Below are positions 1 through 14,002 of a DNA stretch of 64,000 nucleotides, in pieces (the stretch's first letter is position 1; every line of letters begins with the position of its first letter). Both the position numbers and the translations under genes were made by a program. The stretch is from Druceiella hillmani (taxonomy: Eukaryota > Arthropoda > Insecta > Lepidoptera > Hepialidae). Where the stretch lies: the NCBI GenBank assembly GCA_039881145.1, contig JAYKKI010000023.1:9854001-9918000 (forward strand). The letters are read 5' to 3'. A model generated the notes under the pieces. The model ran no database searches, was not told the origin of the DNA, and worked only from the letters and a program-made list of their open reading frames with translations.

Positions 1-2921
1 AATAGTGACCTACACGAAATTGTTTGGGAATGTGTTCAGTTAGTAGAAGTTCGTTGTTGAAAATTGAAAGTATTGATATTTTAATTTTGGTTTGTCGGAC
101 CTTAGTGTGATACTTAATTGAAGTGGAATTAACTGACTTTTAATTATATATTATTTATTTTTCAACAATGATTGCTCTATATCCAAGTAGGTATTCAATT
201 CGACTGGATTTCTTTTTATTTTAATATATTTATATACTATAAACATTTATTTAAGTGATACACAATTTTTTTTCAATGTGATATAGTCATTATATGTATA
301 GGCTGTTTTTGGGTGGCGTTATATAATTTTATTTCTTTGCTTTATCGGAGTTCTTGTGTTTTATCATATTTTGTAAAGGATGTCGTTGTGTTGTTTTAAT
401 CTGGGTTTCCCAATGACTGCTTCTCGTAAAAGAGAAAGACATTATCTTAGGAATCGTTTCTTTTAGGTTAGTTCGTGTAGTTTCTTATCTGATAAAATTG
501 AATGGGATATTTTAAAATGTTATTTAGAATTCTTGTAACATTTATGGTATATTTGTTTGAGGAAATTGTTTGTGGGATTTTAACTTAAATATGATAGCAA
601 TTGTTTCTTTATATTTTAAAACACAGTATTGTCAACGTTAACATTTACATGTGTAATGGAACTGAAATTAAATTACACATTTGTTTTATAATGTATTTTT
701 GGTGAAGATAAATTTTTACTTTATCTTTGGTGTTCATTTGTTTTTTTCTTTTTTTTTAAATGAAATCATATTTATATTAAAAAAATCCCGTGAACGTAAG
801 CCCGTTAGGGTAATTAATATATACGACAGCTGGCATCTAGATATAGCATATTTTTTATTGAAAACTTTCTATTTTTTAATATAAATACTTAATCGAAATA
901 ATTCAATGCCTCAAATATATTATCAGAATATTTAATTGGTCGCACGAATAAAATTGATACGACATTATATTAACACACAGTAGGTGGTACATACGGCAGG
1001 CATCAACATATATATTTATAAGAAAAGTGTTTTATTTCATAATGAAGTAACAAGCAGACAACGCAATATGGATAATAATTAATGCTAAGTAAACGTCGGA
1101 CAATAATTAAATACAAAAATGCTAAATAAACGTCCGCTCGCGAACGTGGTCATCCCGCCTCTGACCGGGCCGCCCGGCCAGAGCCGTGTTACTTTCACCG
1201 GGCGTGTGGGTTGTGCACGCGGGAAAGTTAGCGCCTTTTTTTGCTTTCTATTTAATAATGATTTTTATTAGGCCGTCTTGTTTTTTTCTGTTTTGGCACA
1301 TTATGACGATATTATTATGCCAACTTTTATAATAAAATATAGCATTATTCCGTTCAATGGCGGCCACGTTTAGCAATATAGTATGTTGCCAAACTGTTGC
1401 GTGTTTGTAAACAATTCTTATTATTTTTTTGCTCTTATTTGTTGGCGTTTTGTAAATTAATTGTTTCGAGCTTAGGGGCAATTATTATTTAGACTGATGA
1501 CGTTGGTTGCGGCTGTTATATTAATGCGATTAAGAATGTGTTACGCGTTTTCGTGACGCATTCGCCGCAATAGTAATTAATAGAATTGATAATTACTTTA
1601 AGGATACAAAGTAGGGTTTCCGGTTATATTTTTCTCGACATAATATTTCATATATGTTTTCAAAGATTTTTGTAAAATGCGTGAAATAAAGTTGACATAA
1701 TTCTTGTCTTTAATATGTATGTGTTGGAAGTATTTAGAGTAAACTTATTATTTTTTGTTATTGACTTTTTTAATATGATCTTTTATGGTCACAAATAACA
1801 AATATTTTTTTAACTAAGAAATCATATAAAAAACTTTGCTTAACCCTTAATTAACGTCGCGAAGTACTAACTCTTTCGGTGTAGTGGATCCAGTGGACTC
1901 CAATAAGTTAAAGTTTAAACGTAATCTCCCTGCGTATGCTTCGCGTAATCGTAAAAACATCAGTTCCGCAAGGTCTTTTCGCTCATTCCGATTAAGAATA
2001 TAGTCCAAATGGCCCATGAATACGATCTAAATACACGGACCTCTAAAGATAGTGTACCATACCAAACAAAAGTTCATCCTATGTGCAATGTGACCGTATG
2101 GTCACTGCCTTCCGGGCTTAGACAGAAAATGGTCTTGCAAGGAGCTTTCCCGTCGTTTAGACAGCCTTCGATTGATCACGCAGACAACCATAGTTGATCT
2201 ACACGTGTCGGTTAAACCTTGACGTTTTGTGGCATCGGCCACATGATTGTCATTGCGTGATTACATGAATGATAACGTTTTAACGTGAATTCGTGAAAGA
2301 CGATAGCGACTACGCGTGGCTGTGACGAAACATTCGTGCTGATAAGGGAAGTGTGGGAATTGCACGGCTATAGATAATGTATGTACACATACGAATATTT
2401 GTGTTACATTCTGTGTAGAATCTAATGCAAGCTCGGAGGAAATGAGAAAAAGTTTAGTTTTACATAGCTTTTCAATGTGCATCCACGTTTCAAGGATGCA
2501 AACACTATGCCCAATCGTACAGTCGGCAGGTGGCACGTCTCGTTTGACTTGCAAATTAAATCGATTTTGTCTTTTTTACGTTCGCTTCGTTCAAAATCTT
2601 GCACCTGCAATTTATTATGGCGTTCGGCCATTTTTTTTAATTGTACACACAGCAGTAGACGCTTTGTCATCCGCTTCTGCTTATTCGTCTGCCTCTTAAA
2701 TTGTTCCTGGAAAATGATATGTATTAATTAGGCACAGACGCTAATGTCTCGAGACCAAAGTAGATCTTTTGGATATTGAATTAGTAGAATTATAAAGTTT
2801 TCACCGCTTAATTTTCATGACAACATAAGTAGTTTCCATAAACTCAGAAGTATATGAAAAATCATTAAAGTATGTATATAGTAATATAAATTAAAAATTG
2901 AGTAAACTTGCCACTATAATG
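1..2921. other. Gene-free AT-rich stretch with one GC patch
   Basis: I see no convincing gene here. Open frames are short and lack recognisable motifs or splice structure. A GC-rich, CpG-containing patch at about 1131-1215 stands out from its AT-rich surroundings and could be regulatory or an old repeat. Confidence 0.5.
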
Positions 2922-3111
2922 TCTTATTTACCAATTACACCTAACATTTTTAACGATTAAACTAAAACCTTTATCAGCTAACCTACTACCAGTAGAATTG
3001 GTTACATATACTAGTGTGCTAAACTATATATTTCTTATTTACCAATTACAATTATCATTTTTATCGATTATACTAAAACCTTTATCAACTAACCTACTAC
3101 CAATAGAATTG
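2922..3111. repeat. Tandem duplication, 111-bp unit, about 1.7 copies
   Basis: The segment starting TCTTATTTACCAATTACA at 2922 recurs at 3033. Each copy carries ACTAAAACCTTTATCA and AACCTACTACCA further along. The copies differ at scattered positions, so the duplication is not brand new. Confidence 0.8.
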
Positions 3112-3120
3112 ATATATTAA

Positions 3121-3185
3121 TAACAACTTATATTAATATGGTAAAGAAACTAATAATAACTTATATTAATATGGTAAAGAAACTA
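3121..3185. repeat. Tandem duplication, 33-bp unit, 2 copies
   Basis: ACTTATATTAATATGGTAAA occurs at 3126 and again at 3159, directly after the 111-bp duplication. Confidence 0.8.
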
Positions 3186-3316
3186 TAGTTAGTAGAAACT
3201 TTATGCTAGTAGAAATAAATAAAAAGGGCTTTGTTTTAAATATTTTTATCTCTTATTTTCTAAATAATTATGTTAAAAATAATTGTGAAACCTAAACAAT
3301 CGTAATTAGCTGACAG

Positions 3317-3428
3317 GAAACTGTGAGCAGTTTCACGTCCTTATGAAACTGTGAGCAGTTCCACGTCCTTATGAAACTGTGAGCAGTTTCACGTCCTTAT
3401 GAAACTGTGAGCAGTTTCACGTCCTTAT
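3317..3428. repeat. 28-bp minisatellite, 4 copies, hairpin in each unit
   Basis: Four head-to-tail units of 28 bp fill exactly 112 bp. Each begins GAAACTGTGAGCAGTTTC, a 7-bp inverted repeat around a 4-base loop, followed by ACGTCCTTAT. The second unit has one change (TTTC to TTCC) that breaks one stem pair. There are no spacers between units. Confidence 0.9.
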
Positions 3429-3635
3429 AAAATTTAGTACCAATTTTCATAGGTTTTCTTTCAAGTCTCCTTTCTAAACTCTCTGGTTATAGAATTGTGA
3501 TGACTATGAAGCGTGTTAAACTGGACCACAAAAGCTGCATTAGTCATTATCTGCATGATTTATCTAAAAAATATGGTTTGAAATAACTTAAAGAAATCTC
3601 ACCCTTTTTTGAGTAAATTTATGATTTTTGTTACT

Positions 3636-3768
3636 AAATATTTATCAAAACAAAGAGTTTCTAAGACAGCGTATAAGACAAAGAGCTTCTGAGACAAATA
3701 TTTATCAAAACAAAGAGCTTCTAAGACAAATATTTATCAAAACAAAGAGCTTCTAAGACAGCGTATAC
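3636..3768. repeat. Tandem repeat, 32-bp unit, about 3.5 copies
   Basis: AAATATTTATCAAAACAAAG starts copies at 3636, 3696 and 3728, each ending in GAG(C/T)TTCT(A/G)AGAC. The first two are separated by a truncated unit preceded by AGCGTATAAGAC, and the same AGCGTATA string closes the array. Confidence 0.8.
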
Positions 3769-3799
3769 ATTAAAATTAAACTCGCACACCGTGTCTTAT

Positions 3800-3905
3800 A
3801 AGGAGGTAGATGCACAGCGGCCATTGGTATGCAAAGTGCGCGTCCGTCTACGGGCCGTACAGCCGCTCGGTTTTACACTCGTCATTGGCAGTGCATTTCA
3901 ACCTG
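3800..3905. promoter_or_regulatory. GC-rich patch, possible regulatory element
   Basis: About 100 bp of much higher GC and CpG than the flanks, with two ATTGG (inverted CCAAT) strings and TATGCAAA near 3828. No reading frame follows that I can recognise. This could be a distal promoter, an enhancer or an old repeat. Confidence 0.2.
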
Positions 3906-6900
3906 AGTTCGAAGAATTCATCCTATAACCTGAATTTAACAGGCACGGGAATACCATTCGTATTCGTGACGGCTCTTAGAATATAATCGAGGTTCAATTT
4001 TCAAGTTATATTTGCGAGAAAATATTAAAAGCAGAGTGAGAAATAAACGTGTGAGATATGTTATATTCGGCGATAAAAGACACGGTGGATAAAAAGAACT
4101 GTCAAATTGGTAAATGAGTATATTTATTTTTACTATTGTAATTGGACTCTGAACCTATTTAATGTGAGCGAGTGAACCAGAAGTAACGGAAAATCTGGCC
4201 ACCCTCGTAACAAAAGAATTTTCATGGCAAAATAAATCACCATATTGGCCTCCAACTGCACAATGTAGCGTTCCGTCGCTATTTATTAACGTACCACAGC
4301 AGAAGTTAGCATGAATATATAAATACAATTTTGTATTAAATATTCAAAAGCACATGGAAGTTGTCAAATAACTTTCATTTAAGATTTACCTTAATTGCTT
4401 AAGTTAATACGAAAGTCGATCTCATTTTCATATCAAGTTTCAATAAACAAATCTCCTTAAACATGTAAACAAAACATGGCCTCAGAGTCGATAAAGCGTA
4501 AAACGATAGGCTTAACATTTATTAGCGTAATTGCGGGAGATAAGTGAGATTATTAATAACCAGGCGCCGGTAGGTGAAAGTTTGTTGTTTAATCCGCGAA
4601 TAGGCGGAGAAAGTGAACTGGTCAGTTGCATTTCGCCACGGTGAACGCCGCCCACAATATCCATTTCGAGCAACAATATCGTATCGAAACTGCACTAGTG
4701 TATAAGTCGTAAACATGGCTAGAGAATAAGTCAAGGTGTGGATGAAGGATTAGCAAATAAACCGTAAAGGATTTATGTTACTTTAAGTACTAAATTATAA
4801 ATAATTTTCGATAGATTAACTTCTTTGTCTTAGTAAATAAATTCCTTGTCTGGAAAAGCATTCAAATGCAAATAACCATTAAAAATATTTATACGTAACT
4901 TCGAAAATGGAATATGAGTGAAGAAAAAGAGACCGCTCAACCCTGAATATCATGTTAGCCATGGTGTAGCATTGGTGTAGGCCTCTTTCGATCTGCACCA
5001 CTCCGTTCTGTTTGGTCTATCTTTACCCAGCCAACCCATTGCCACTAAGTTTCGCCACTCTATTGACAATGTCGTCAACTTTGCGTTGTCTCCGGATCCA
5101 CTTAATACCAGATTTCTTTTCATCACCATTTGAGCTATAAAAAACATAAGACATATATATGCATGTCTGAGGAAGGAAAAGTAAAGTTTTTATTATAAGT
5201 ATATCTATGCAACGTAAGCACAATACCAATCCAAGGCGACAGAGAAAACAGTTTCGAAAGGCTTGAATTGAATTGATAAGCACGAAAAGAATAACTTTCC
5301 AATGTTTTCGCTAGAGCGTTAAACATAAATTTTGATTACAAGTCGATAAGTCACTAATGCTTTTATATATTAATTAATCATAAGCTTTCGAATGAAAATA
5401 TTTAAATGTTGAATGAATAATTTATAAAATAAAAAATCCACATATATACCGCCTCCTCATTTTTAACCTTGAAAATTTCGTTAGCAAAACAAATATGCCG
5501 CAATGCATCATTAAGTTTAACCACTCACGTTAATGCTCTAAGTACATTTTTAATGATGTCGTGTTGTCATCAGGTGGAACTATAGTACTCGTTTATAGCA
5601 TAATTCAAATTAGCTAACGCAATTTGAATGCGACTGATTTGTGTCTGAATTACGTACGTCCTCGAACAAATTGGCCATTAGCTACTTGACCTTTGCCATA
5701 TTTATTAACCTTAAGCCTACTTTATATTATATTCGAACAAATAATTGGTAGGCACAAGGTTGTGATACAGGACTTGAATGAGCGCACAGATACATTTAAT
5801 TAGTTAGTCGAATGTGAGCTCTGTCGGGAGTTCCAGGAAGATATATTTCGACCAGTTGCCGATAAATCATTCCAACGGTCGACAGATCATAACATTCAGC
5901 AGTAAATACCGCGTGCTTCCCCATCGTATCGCCGGCATATCATGCGTGTTTATTATAAAAAATATTCTCGTGGGATAACAAGGACAACATTCTGACGCAA
6001 TGTTTAAAGAAAAGATAAATACTACACGACAGTCTGAACGCAAGAGATTCATATTACTTAGAACGGCAAAAAATTGCCTCATGCTAACAGCAACTACTAT
6101 TTATTGTTTATTAATTCTTTTTCACTATAAAATTATTAATGACATTCGTTTCTGAGCCACCTCCATGTGGCATTATTGCGTGTTTAACAATGCACCTAGA
6201 TATTTTAAAAATAATTCGGAAATAGTATATAATAAAAAGAAAAAAACTTCATTGGAAATTTATCTAATTTTTCAGATACTAGTCTGTTTGCTCATGGAAA
6301 GAATTGTTGTACATGAAAAACAGCTACGTCTGCCGCTTTACTCTTGTGAGTATGTTCACTTAAGGATAAAGGATTAGGTGTATTTAAATAAGGCTATTAA
6401 AGATCTAGAACACTGATGCTATTAATCCTGTTAACTTGGACGATGAATCTGTATTAATTAGCTTATATTTCTTAAAATATTACGCCAGGACTATATTCGC
6501 TATGCCTAACTACTAAAGCGGTCTTCTGATTACATTTACGAAGATGTGGCGTGTCTTTTTAACATAGTCGATCTTTAGGTAGTGGCTAATCACTGAGCTG
6601 GAGACGTTCCAACAACGCGTGACATTTGTGTTTCAGTTTCTACTGCGGCGTCGTCTACGATTTTTTGTCGTAATTGAATATTTATTCGTCAAGACGCATA
6701 TGGCGTAAACGTTGTGGAAGCAATGCAGCTAATTATCGATGTTATAGACGAGTTTGTTCACGGGGAAGTAAAACGAGGCAAAGTTTACAACTATATTATA
6801 TTTTATTTTGAACGGTAGCGTCCTATGCTCAGCGGGTAATACTCGAATCCGGTTTCCGCAATGTTCTCGGAATTTTACCGACTATTCATCTGCAGTTAGA

Positions 6901-9029
6901 TTTTGTTTGAGTCATTATGACTCAAAGGATTATTGACGCATCAAAACGCTTCGAATATTTTTTTAAAGTTTCATTGCTTTAAGCGAACGGGAAAAAGTAC
7001 CGTTTACAGAAATACCTTCTTTTACTTATTTGCTAGGAAAACTTTTAATAATGAATAAAAACTTGTTACAGCGAATGGGTGAACAGAATCGCAATTTCGC
7101 GCTCTCAAGCACAGCTTCTGTTCGCCCCAATTGGCGAATAGACTCTTTGCCGTACCAAAGTTGATAGTAGTTAAATTGCATGTTGCTTACTTTCTACGCA
7201 AATTTAAATTCTATTAAAACAAACTAATTGTTTAATTAAATTTAAACAGCCGTCACCATGAGCAATCAAACCGTTTTAAATTGAAAATATAAATCAGTCA
7301 CTTTTATTCAGACTCAGATTTGATACTTTGTTATCTTAAATAGAAATTTCACTAATTCTTAGTTATAATAATATTAATTTCTACAATTCTCTGAAAAATA
7401 AACTTCTATTGACATTTATGCTACAAAAATCCAGGAAGCCACATCATCAGGCGGAAGTTTGGAATTGATTAGTGAAATTGAGTATTCGCGTCGACTTAAA
7501 CATTGTATAGCTTAGCGGATGCTGCTTCGCGTTGCTGTTGCCGCCGTTATGTAACCGGTACCGTTGCTTCGCTGCTCTCATTTAACATAAACACATTGTT
7601 CATGTCGATTGGGGACAGCGTCTTTGTTTAGTGAGTAATTTGCGAATATTCAAGTTGAAGTGACGCTTAACTACTACAGTGGAAGTTACAACGAAACACA
7701 TATTCAATAACGTTATGTGAAAATTTTTATTGTCACTTGCTAGATGTTTTTCCAGAGCAAACGATTCAATAAGTTTAGTGCCCATATATTTAATGACCAA
7801 AGTGGAATACAGAACTTACACTGATTGAGACAAAAGTAAGAATATTGGCGGCACTATCAAACATCCTTGTGAAATCAAAGGTGAAGATCAAAAGGTGTCA
7901 AGTATTGAAACGTAACAAGCTACGGTTAGATTTAACTGCATAACATTTTTTAAGTTTTTCTTACGCTTGAACTTATGAACTGGCAGCGATTGATTTGTTG
8001 TCTTTGAAGTGTGATTCCTTCGCGGAATTGGCTCGGTGTCGCTATGTGGCTCGCTGTGTTACTGTTAGACGGATACATCCGTTACTTGTGTGTGCTGCGT
8101 CTCTGCTCTACTGGGTGTATACACGTCTCGTCTTGCTCCGTTTGACCGCCTTATTTGACCCTCGGTGCTTATGTTTCTCTAAAGTAGTACAATAACCACG
8201 TGGAACTAAAGGTAATTTGTGAAGGTATATTTTATCTGCCTTATCAATATTGTATTGAGTCATATTTACGAACGGAAATAATAAAGACATTTTTGAAAAT
8301 CGAGTATCGCATTAGCTAAATAAGGCAATAATCATTTCGCCCAAAGCAAACGTGATAACAAAGTATATAAATTACGAAGTTAGTACTATTTAATTGCACC
8401 GTAGTTTCGAATGATGGAATTTCCAAACCGTATCAATTGTTCTTTTGTAATTGTATCCTAATTACCTCGCTTATTTGTTTGCGTTTATTATCTTTATTGT
8501 TGATTAGTTTAATTATTTCTGACCGTATAATAAGTGTTTGATAATGCCGTTTGTTATTGCGACTGATTCCTTTTGGTTTGCGGTTAGATCTCTCTGTTTT
8601 GGTCCGTTAAACAACGGGTGTTATGTCCGGCTTGTAATTATTTCTCGTAATTATATTTGTTATGCGTAGTTCTTCTGTTATATTTTAAAACAAATATTGA
8701 TTTATCAGCAACCTTAATGCCTCTTGGAACGCTGGAACAGAAATACTATTAAATGAACGGCAAAATAAGTCGTTTTCGATGATGACTTTTTACCGTTAAC
8801 GTTACGATTATGATACTTGTATGTTTCAACGCAATAATTTCGAGATCCGTGTACGACATATTGGAATTGTAAATAAGGCATGACGTCACACGATATTATC
8901 GTGCGTTTTAATTAGTATTGGTTTCGAGATATATATTTAAATATGCGAAATATTATTTATATTCATATGATGAGATAGTGGGAATTTATAAATTTTTACT
9001 TGCCGCTTACGATCTACGTCGTAATATAG

Positions 9030-9032
<3 letters not shown>
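3906..9032. other. Gene-free stretch
   Basis: No supported gene, RNA gene or long repeat. Frames here are 60-86 codons, overlap on several strands, and show no motif or codon signature. Confidence 0.5.

Positions 9033-9082
<50 letters not shown>
9033..9082. repeat. (TA)n microsatellite
   Basis: About 25 uninterrupted TA dinucleotides. The Tyr/Ile frames that cross it are repeat translation, not genes. Confidence 0.95.
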
Positions 9083-9086
<4 letters not shown>

Positions 9087-10776
9087 TTATGCATTTTGCG
9101 TTCATAAAATTGTTTACTGAGGTATAAGATAAGTATAAATGGATTCTAAAATTTCATTGCTTCTTTCGGCTTGTAGTTTACGTTTTTGTCCATTTTGATA
9201 GAAAATATTTTTCCGAACATTACGCTATCTTCAAATTAGGCACAGTAAGAAGGGATAATAAAAAAAAACTCCCCTTATAGTACCATACCTGTTTCATTTC
9301 ATCATAGGCACACTTCCACTGGTATGACTTCACTTTCTTTAAGGTATTTTTTAAGCTAGCCATAAACCGATCGTAAAATAACAAGTATATAGCTATCTTG
9401 TATTGGTATATATTATTAAATGAGATATATCAAAAAAGGAAATTGGAAGCCACAGTAGTTGTCAAATATTCTTTACAGATATTTCTCGTCAAAATCTCTC
9501 GCAGCTAGGGGTACCATTTATCCCCTTTTCCGCCCCCGGACATTATCCGCTTTTTAAAAAAACCATCCACAGGATTTTATAATGTTCCGGGGTTTTCTGT
9601 TATTAACACATCTATTTAATCCATAGGCTAATGAAATAAATAAATAATAATCAGAAACTGTATTTATCTAATTTTTAGTTGACGACTTCTGGTTATTATG
9701 GTAACCCTATTTACAGTGGTTTCTTCCAAACCTCATCAACTATACGCTAACTTCCCACTTTTCGCTCATTTTTAATTCTTTTGAAACGTAAATAAATAAT
9801 AGTTTAAAAAGCAAATCACATTTAAGATGTATATAAAAGCAATAGCTATTTGCGGTGCGGCCAGCGGATGTGCGGCCGCTGGTCTATTTTCGTGTTAATT
9901 GACGGCGCGTTCACCGCGGCCTGCGCACGGGCGGATATCACGAGGCGAACGCTATTTGTGTACGCACTCGGTGCAGATTTATTGAGCGGTTGGTATATGT
10001 ACCATTATTTGTGTAATTTATTATTGTATACATACATAAAGTTATGTAAATATTACGGTATATCAATAATGACTAAATCAAATTGTGATTACGCGGTTAT
10101 TCCCGCTGTACGTTTCACAGTTTTATCGGTGATGCTCAGCTTATATATCTAAACTAAACGATGCGATGTAACGTTGACTCAAAATATATACATTTGTTTT
10201 GAGTAAATTAAAAATGAACCGGGTAACTCCCCCAAATCTCATAAATAAGCTAAAAAGAAAGAAGTTTCCCTAAAGCGGGAAAGGATGAGAACCGTAATAT
10301 GTGCAGTGTAATTAATTGAATAGAAATATAAATGAGAATAAACGAATATATAATTTATTAACATGACTATAATCTTACTATCTGCAAATTGAGTCATTTA
10401 TTACAAAGTTAATCAATTTAGAATCTTAATGAAAATTATCGATACCGTCGGAGTCAACCTATTAACCCCATTTTGCAACTGATTTCTTGTTGTGAAGCCG
10501 ACAGACGACCACATCATTGACGAGCTATATAAATATTGTTTATAAATATCTATATGTGGACGTGGCATTATTTTCTGCTAAATTCAGCTATTTGCTTTGT
10601 TAATATCGTTTAAAAACGACTTCGCCTCGCGAGACGCAACACCAAAGTAATATTACATCATTTAGTTCGGCCAGACGGTCTGACTTTTTGTTATCCGACG
10701 TAACATATATAAGTACGTGCATATATTATGGGTATGGATGGTGTCAACAGTTATTGAAGTTACGTGTCGCAAGCTC
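9083..10776. other. Gene-free stretch with GC patch at 9.85 kb
   Basis: No recognised gene. Positions 9852-9990 form a CpG-containing GC-rich patch inside AT-rich DNA. The 100-codon frame over it (9850-10152) has no recognisable domain, and the GC enrichment stops a third of the way in. Confidence 0.45.
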
Positions 10777-10939
10777 CACGTGACGCAAGTCGAGACAGGA
10801 GGCACGGTCCTCGCGAGTGGGAGGGGGGAGGTATGGGCGGCCCAACTGTTGCGCAACTAATCACGTTTTGCCGAAATATTTTACGCGTTTTCTCTCCGAA
10901 TCCAGTTGCGAAAGAAGAAAGTGCAGAAAATCGGTTTCG
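10777..10939 (+). promoter_or_regulatory. Candidate promoter plus untranslated first exon
   Basis: This patch has an E-box CACGTG at 10777, a G-rich run ending in GGGCGG at 10835-10840, a possible initiator TCCAGTTG at 10901, and a consensus-like donor TTTCG/GTAAGA at 10939/10940. The order promoter, start, donor would suit a noncoding first exon transcribed rightward, possibly of a gene further right. Nothing proves transcription. Confidence 0.22.
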
Positions 10940-12289
10940 GTAAGATCACGGGGGCATGACCTCGTCTGACGAAAGATGCCTTAATGTATAATATTTCTTT
11001 AACGTGGTTATGTTACTAACAAAATCGTTAGGTTGCTTCGATGAAATGTCTCCGTCTAATGTTAGCAAGTTTTAAGTATTTTCGTTTTTATGTTAAGAGG
11101 AGTGAAAAGTTGAGGTTATACTGTTGCCATTATTATGGCCTCATTTCTTTGTAGAATAGCACTGTTGAAGGGCTTTGGCACTCTCTCTTTGCATATTCGT
11201 GCTTTTTCCTACTCGTCACATAGATATTCTGTTTGTCATTTACGACATTTACTGCTTTAATTGGTGGTATGATCAAATGATATGCACGAACATTGAAGTA
11301 GATAATGGGTAGATTTATAATTACCCAATAATTACGTCAAACACTTTAATTAAACTATTATCGGATTGAATTTACTTATCGTGGTTTAAGTATTTATTAG
11401 AAAGAACTAATTGCTAATATTTAAGTATTATGTATTATGTACTTAAATATATTTGAAAATATTTTATATTTAATTATTAAGATATTTTAAAATATTTGAT
11501 ATTAAGATATTTAATTATTTTTATGTACTTAAAGAGATTTGAAAAGTACAGAAGATACCATTTATGGATTTGACGGTACTCTGCTGAATTTATGAGATAA
11601 ATGATTTAGGAGCATTTCTAAAGGGTCAAAAATCGACCCTCTTGGTCAAGTCAAGCTTGTACAGGGTGCAAAAGTTTTTTTTATGTGTACTTAAATTATA
11701 AAGTTGTTTCGTTTAATAGTATTTTGAGAACACATGATAATACCTACGTCAGAAAGGAACTCAATATTCTTTACTTTAAATGTTTTCCCTTTTTCTCCAT
11801 GTTGGCTAGTCGGAATTCTTTAGTGAGCTTTGGAGCAAAAGTTTGATAGTAATTGAAAGCTCTTGTTTAAAACTAGCGTTTGTAGACAGGTATTTTTAGA
11901 TACGGATTATTTAAAATAATAATCGCGGTGTCCGAGTTCATTGTTTACGAATTATGGAAGGTTTGCATATAAAGAGTTAACAGTTTCGTCATAATTACAT
12001 AACGACAGTTATATGAAGATAGTTGAGTAGAAATCGTTTAATCGGTTATTAACGATTTAAACTGGAACTTACCGACTGAGTTTTGTGTCACTTTGTGAAT
12101 AGTTTTGTTCTGCCTGAAATTGGTAATTGTTAAATAATTTTGGCCCGGTAGGTGACCAATGAATCTATTTGGTTTTGGGGATTTTTTAATTGGTTTTATA
12201 GCTGTCTTTTTCTTTTTTCCACAAAATTTTCATTCATATTACATTAGTTTTCGACATCCTCTTCACTCCAACGGCTTATCTCGATTAAT
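10940..12289. other. Gene-free AT-rich stretch
   Basis: No gene seen. Low-complexity AATATTT/TTAAGTA strings at 11400-11540. Confidence 0.5.
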
Positions 12290-12446
<157 letters not shown>

Positions 12447-13947
12447 TTCGAAAGCAAAATTCATCTGCATACTGTTACTTTATGTAATGTGATTTTAATC
12501 AATTACCAACTTGCCGATAAAAGAATTAAGATTTGCCAAAATCGAGGAGCCAATTTGCTGATTACTGTTTACCCCATTTTCCCTTAAAAATTTATAATTT
12601 TGCCAATAAAAAGAAGACATAGTAATTAAATACGCAAACTCGTAGAAAGTAAGCGTTATACATACTTAAATAACGTTCAGCGAGGTGGGAATAAGGATTC
12701 ATGGAAGTGGGCGTTTGCTCGGGTTCCTACGCTAAACCGTTTCAGTAGCAGAAGTACCCTTGGCCTTACAAGTATCATTTTGTGTTGTATTTTTTTTGGT
12801 GCGCGTTAAATATTTTCGGAGACCCAGGGTCTAGCAGGTAACTAAATATTTTGTCTGTTACTTCGGAATATATTGATTCTATAATTTATTGTCTGTTTTG
12901 CGATGTTTGGCCAAATTGTGAAGTTGTGCTAGTGTTGAATTTTAATCAGGGGGTTGTTAGTGTGGCGTTGGACATTAGATGAGTTGATTTAATTGCCGCG
13001 AGTGTACGGTTTGTTGTTTATAAACGTTTAATTTGTTTTGTTTGTTGTAACTAGGCAAATAATAATATTGTAATAATGTTATATTGAAAAACGGAAACTT
13101 AAATGAGCAATATAACGTATTTGTCAAAATACAACCAGAAAATGGGTAAAAGCAAATACTATAATTAACATTATTCTAATTTAACATTATTCCAAAAAAA
13201 ATGTTTAAGTTGATTTTATTAAAATTTATAGTGGTCTCTAAATATTCAAAGTTCATATATTTAATCGAGAGTAGAAATTAAAATTAGATTTTCATGACTA
13301 TAAATTGGTTTCGCTTAACGACCGGATCTTCGTATCAATTTCTTTTCGTAGTAGGTATATTTTTGGGACAAACGATGATGTGCAGTTGGCTTACTTCCTA
13401 GTTACTTGGTTTTTTGTGATTGTAAAATATCTGGGATATAATCATCCTGTACATATGATGACTATTTTAAAAATTGTGTGTTTTGTATTTGTGTTGGTTT
13501 GTGCAAGCACGTCTGGCTGTGACTTATACATACTCAGCATTATCGCCTTTACTCGTGAACTCGACGGCAGAGTAACAATGTCATGAATGTTTTATCGAAT
13601 TTGTTTTTGATAATGTTTCCCGGAATCAAATAAATTATACTTTTAAAATGAACGCGATTGTTCGCAATTAAAGGCGATATGGCAATTACATACTAATAAC
13701 TTAATTTTACAACTCGCACATTAATCGATTAAATCATTTGTGTTTGACATTCATAATACCGAGTCCAAATGATATAACGCACGTTAGGAAAATAAAAAAA
13801 AATAAATATGCGTCCTAAAGTAGCCCGTTCCTCGTTAAGTACGAAGAGCAAATATTATTTACTCGACAATGACAACGAAGCGATTGTCAATCCATCCCCG
13901 ATATTTGAAAACGATAACGTATCGTTCATTAAATGATCAAGGTGCAC
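12447..13947. other. Upstream flank of the exonuclease gene
   Basis: No gene recognised. A 93-codon frame at 13305-13586 has no domain I know and ordinary AT-rich composition. Confidence 0.45.
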
Positions 13948-13985
13948 TATAAGGGCTAGAGCCGAGCGCGACGGCGAACTCATTG
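13948..13985 (+). promoter_or_regulatory. Possible TATA box and initiator of the exonuclease gene
   Basis: TATAAG at 13948-13953 is followed about 33 bp later by TCATTG at 13980-13985, an arthropod-initiator-like string. Start at about 13982 would give a 5' leader of only about 21 bases. An in-frame TAA at 13949 limits any upstream extension of the reading frame. The spacing is plausible, but the elements are short. Confidence 0.3.
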
Positions 13986-14002
13986 CTTCGCCGCCGCTCG
14001 TC

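Noticed and set aside
2009..2197. 62-codon frame starting MAHEYDLNTRTSKDS
   Set aside because: Hydrophilic but short, without family resemblance or flanking gene structure.
3317..3428. CRISPR-like array (28-bp repeats with dyad symmetry)
   Set aside because: There are no spacers between units, and this is eukaryotic DNA.
9850..10152. 100-codon frame as a gene
   Set aside because: GC-rich for only the first third, then ordinary AT-rich. No domain and no splice context.
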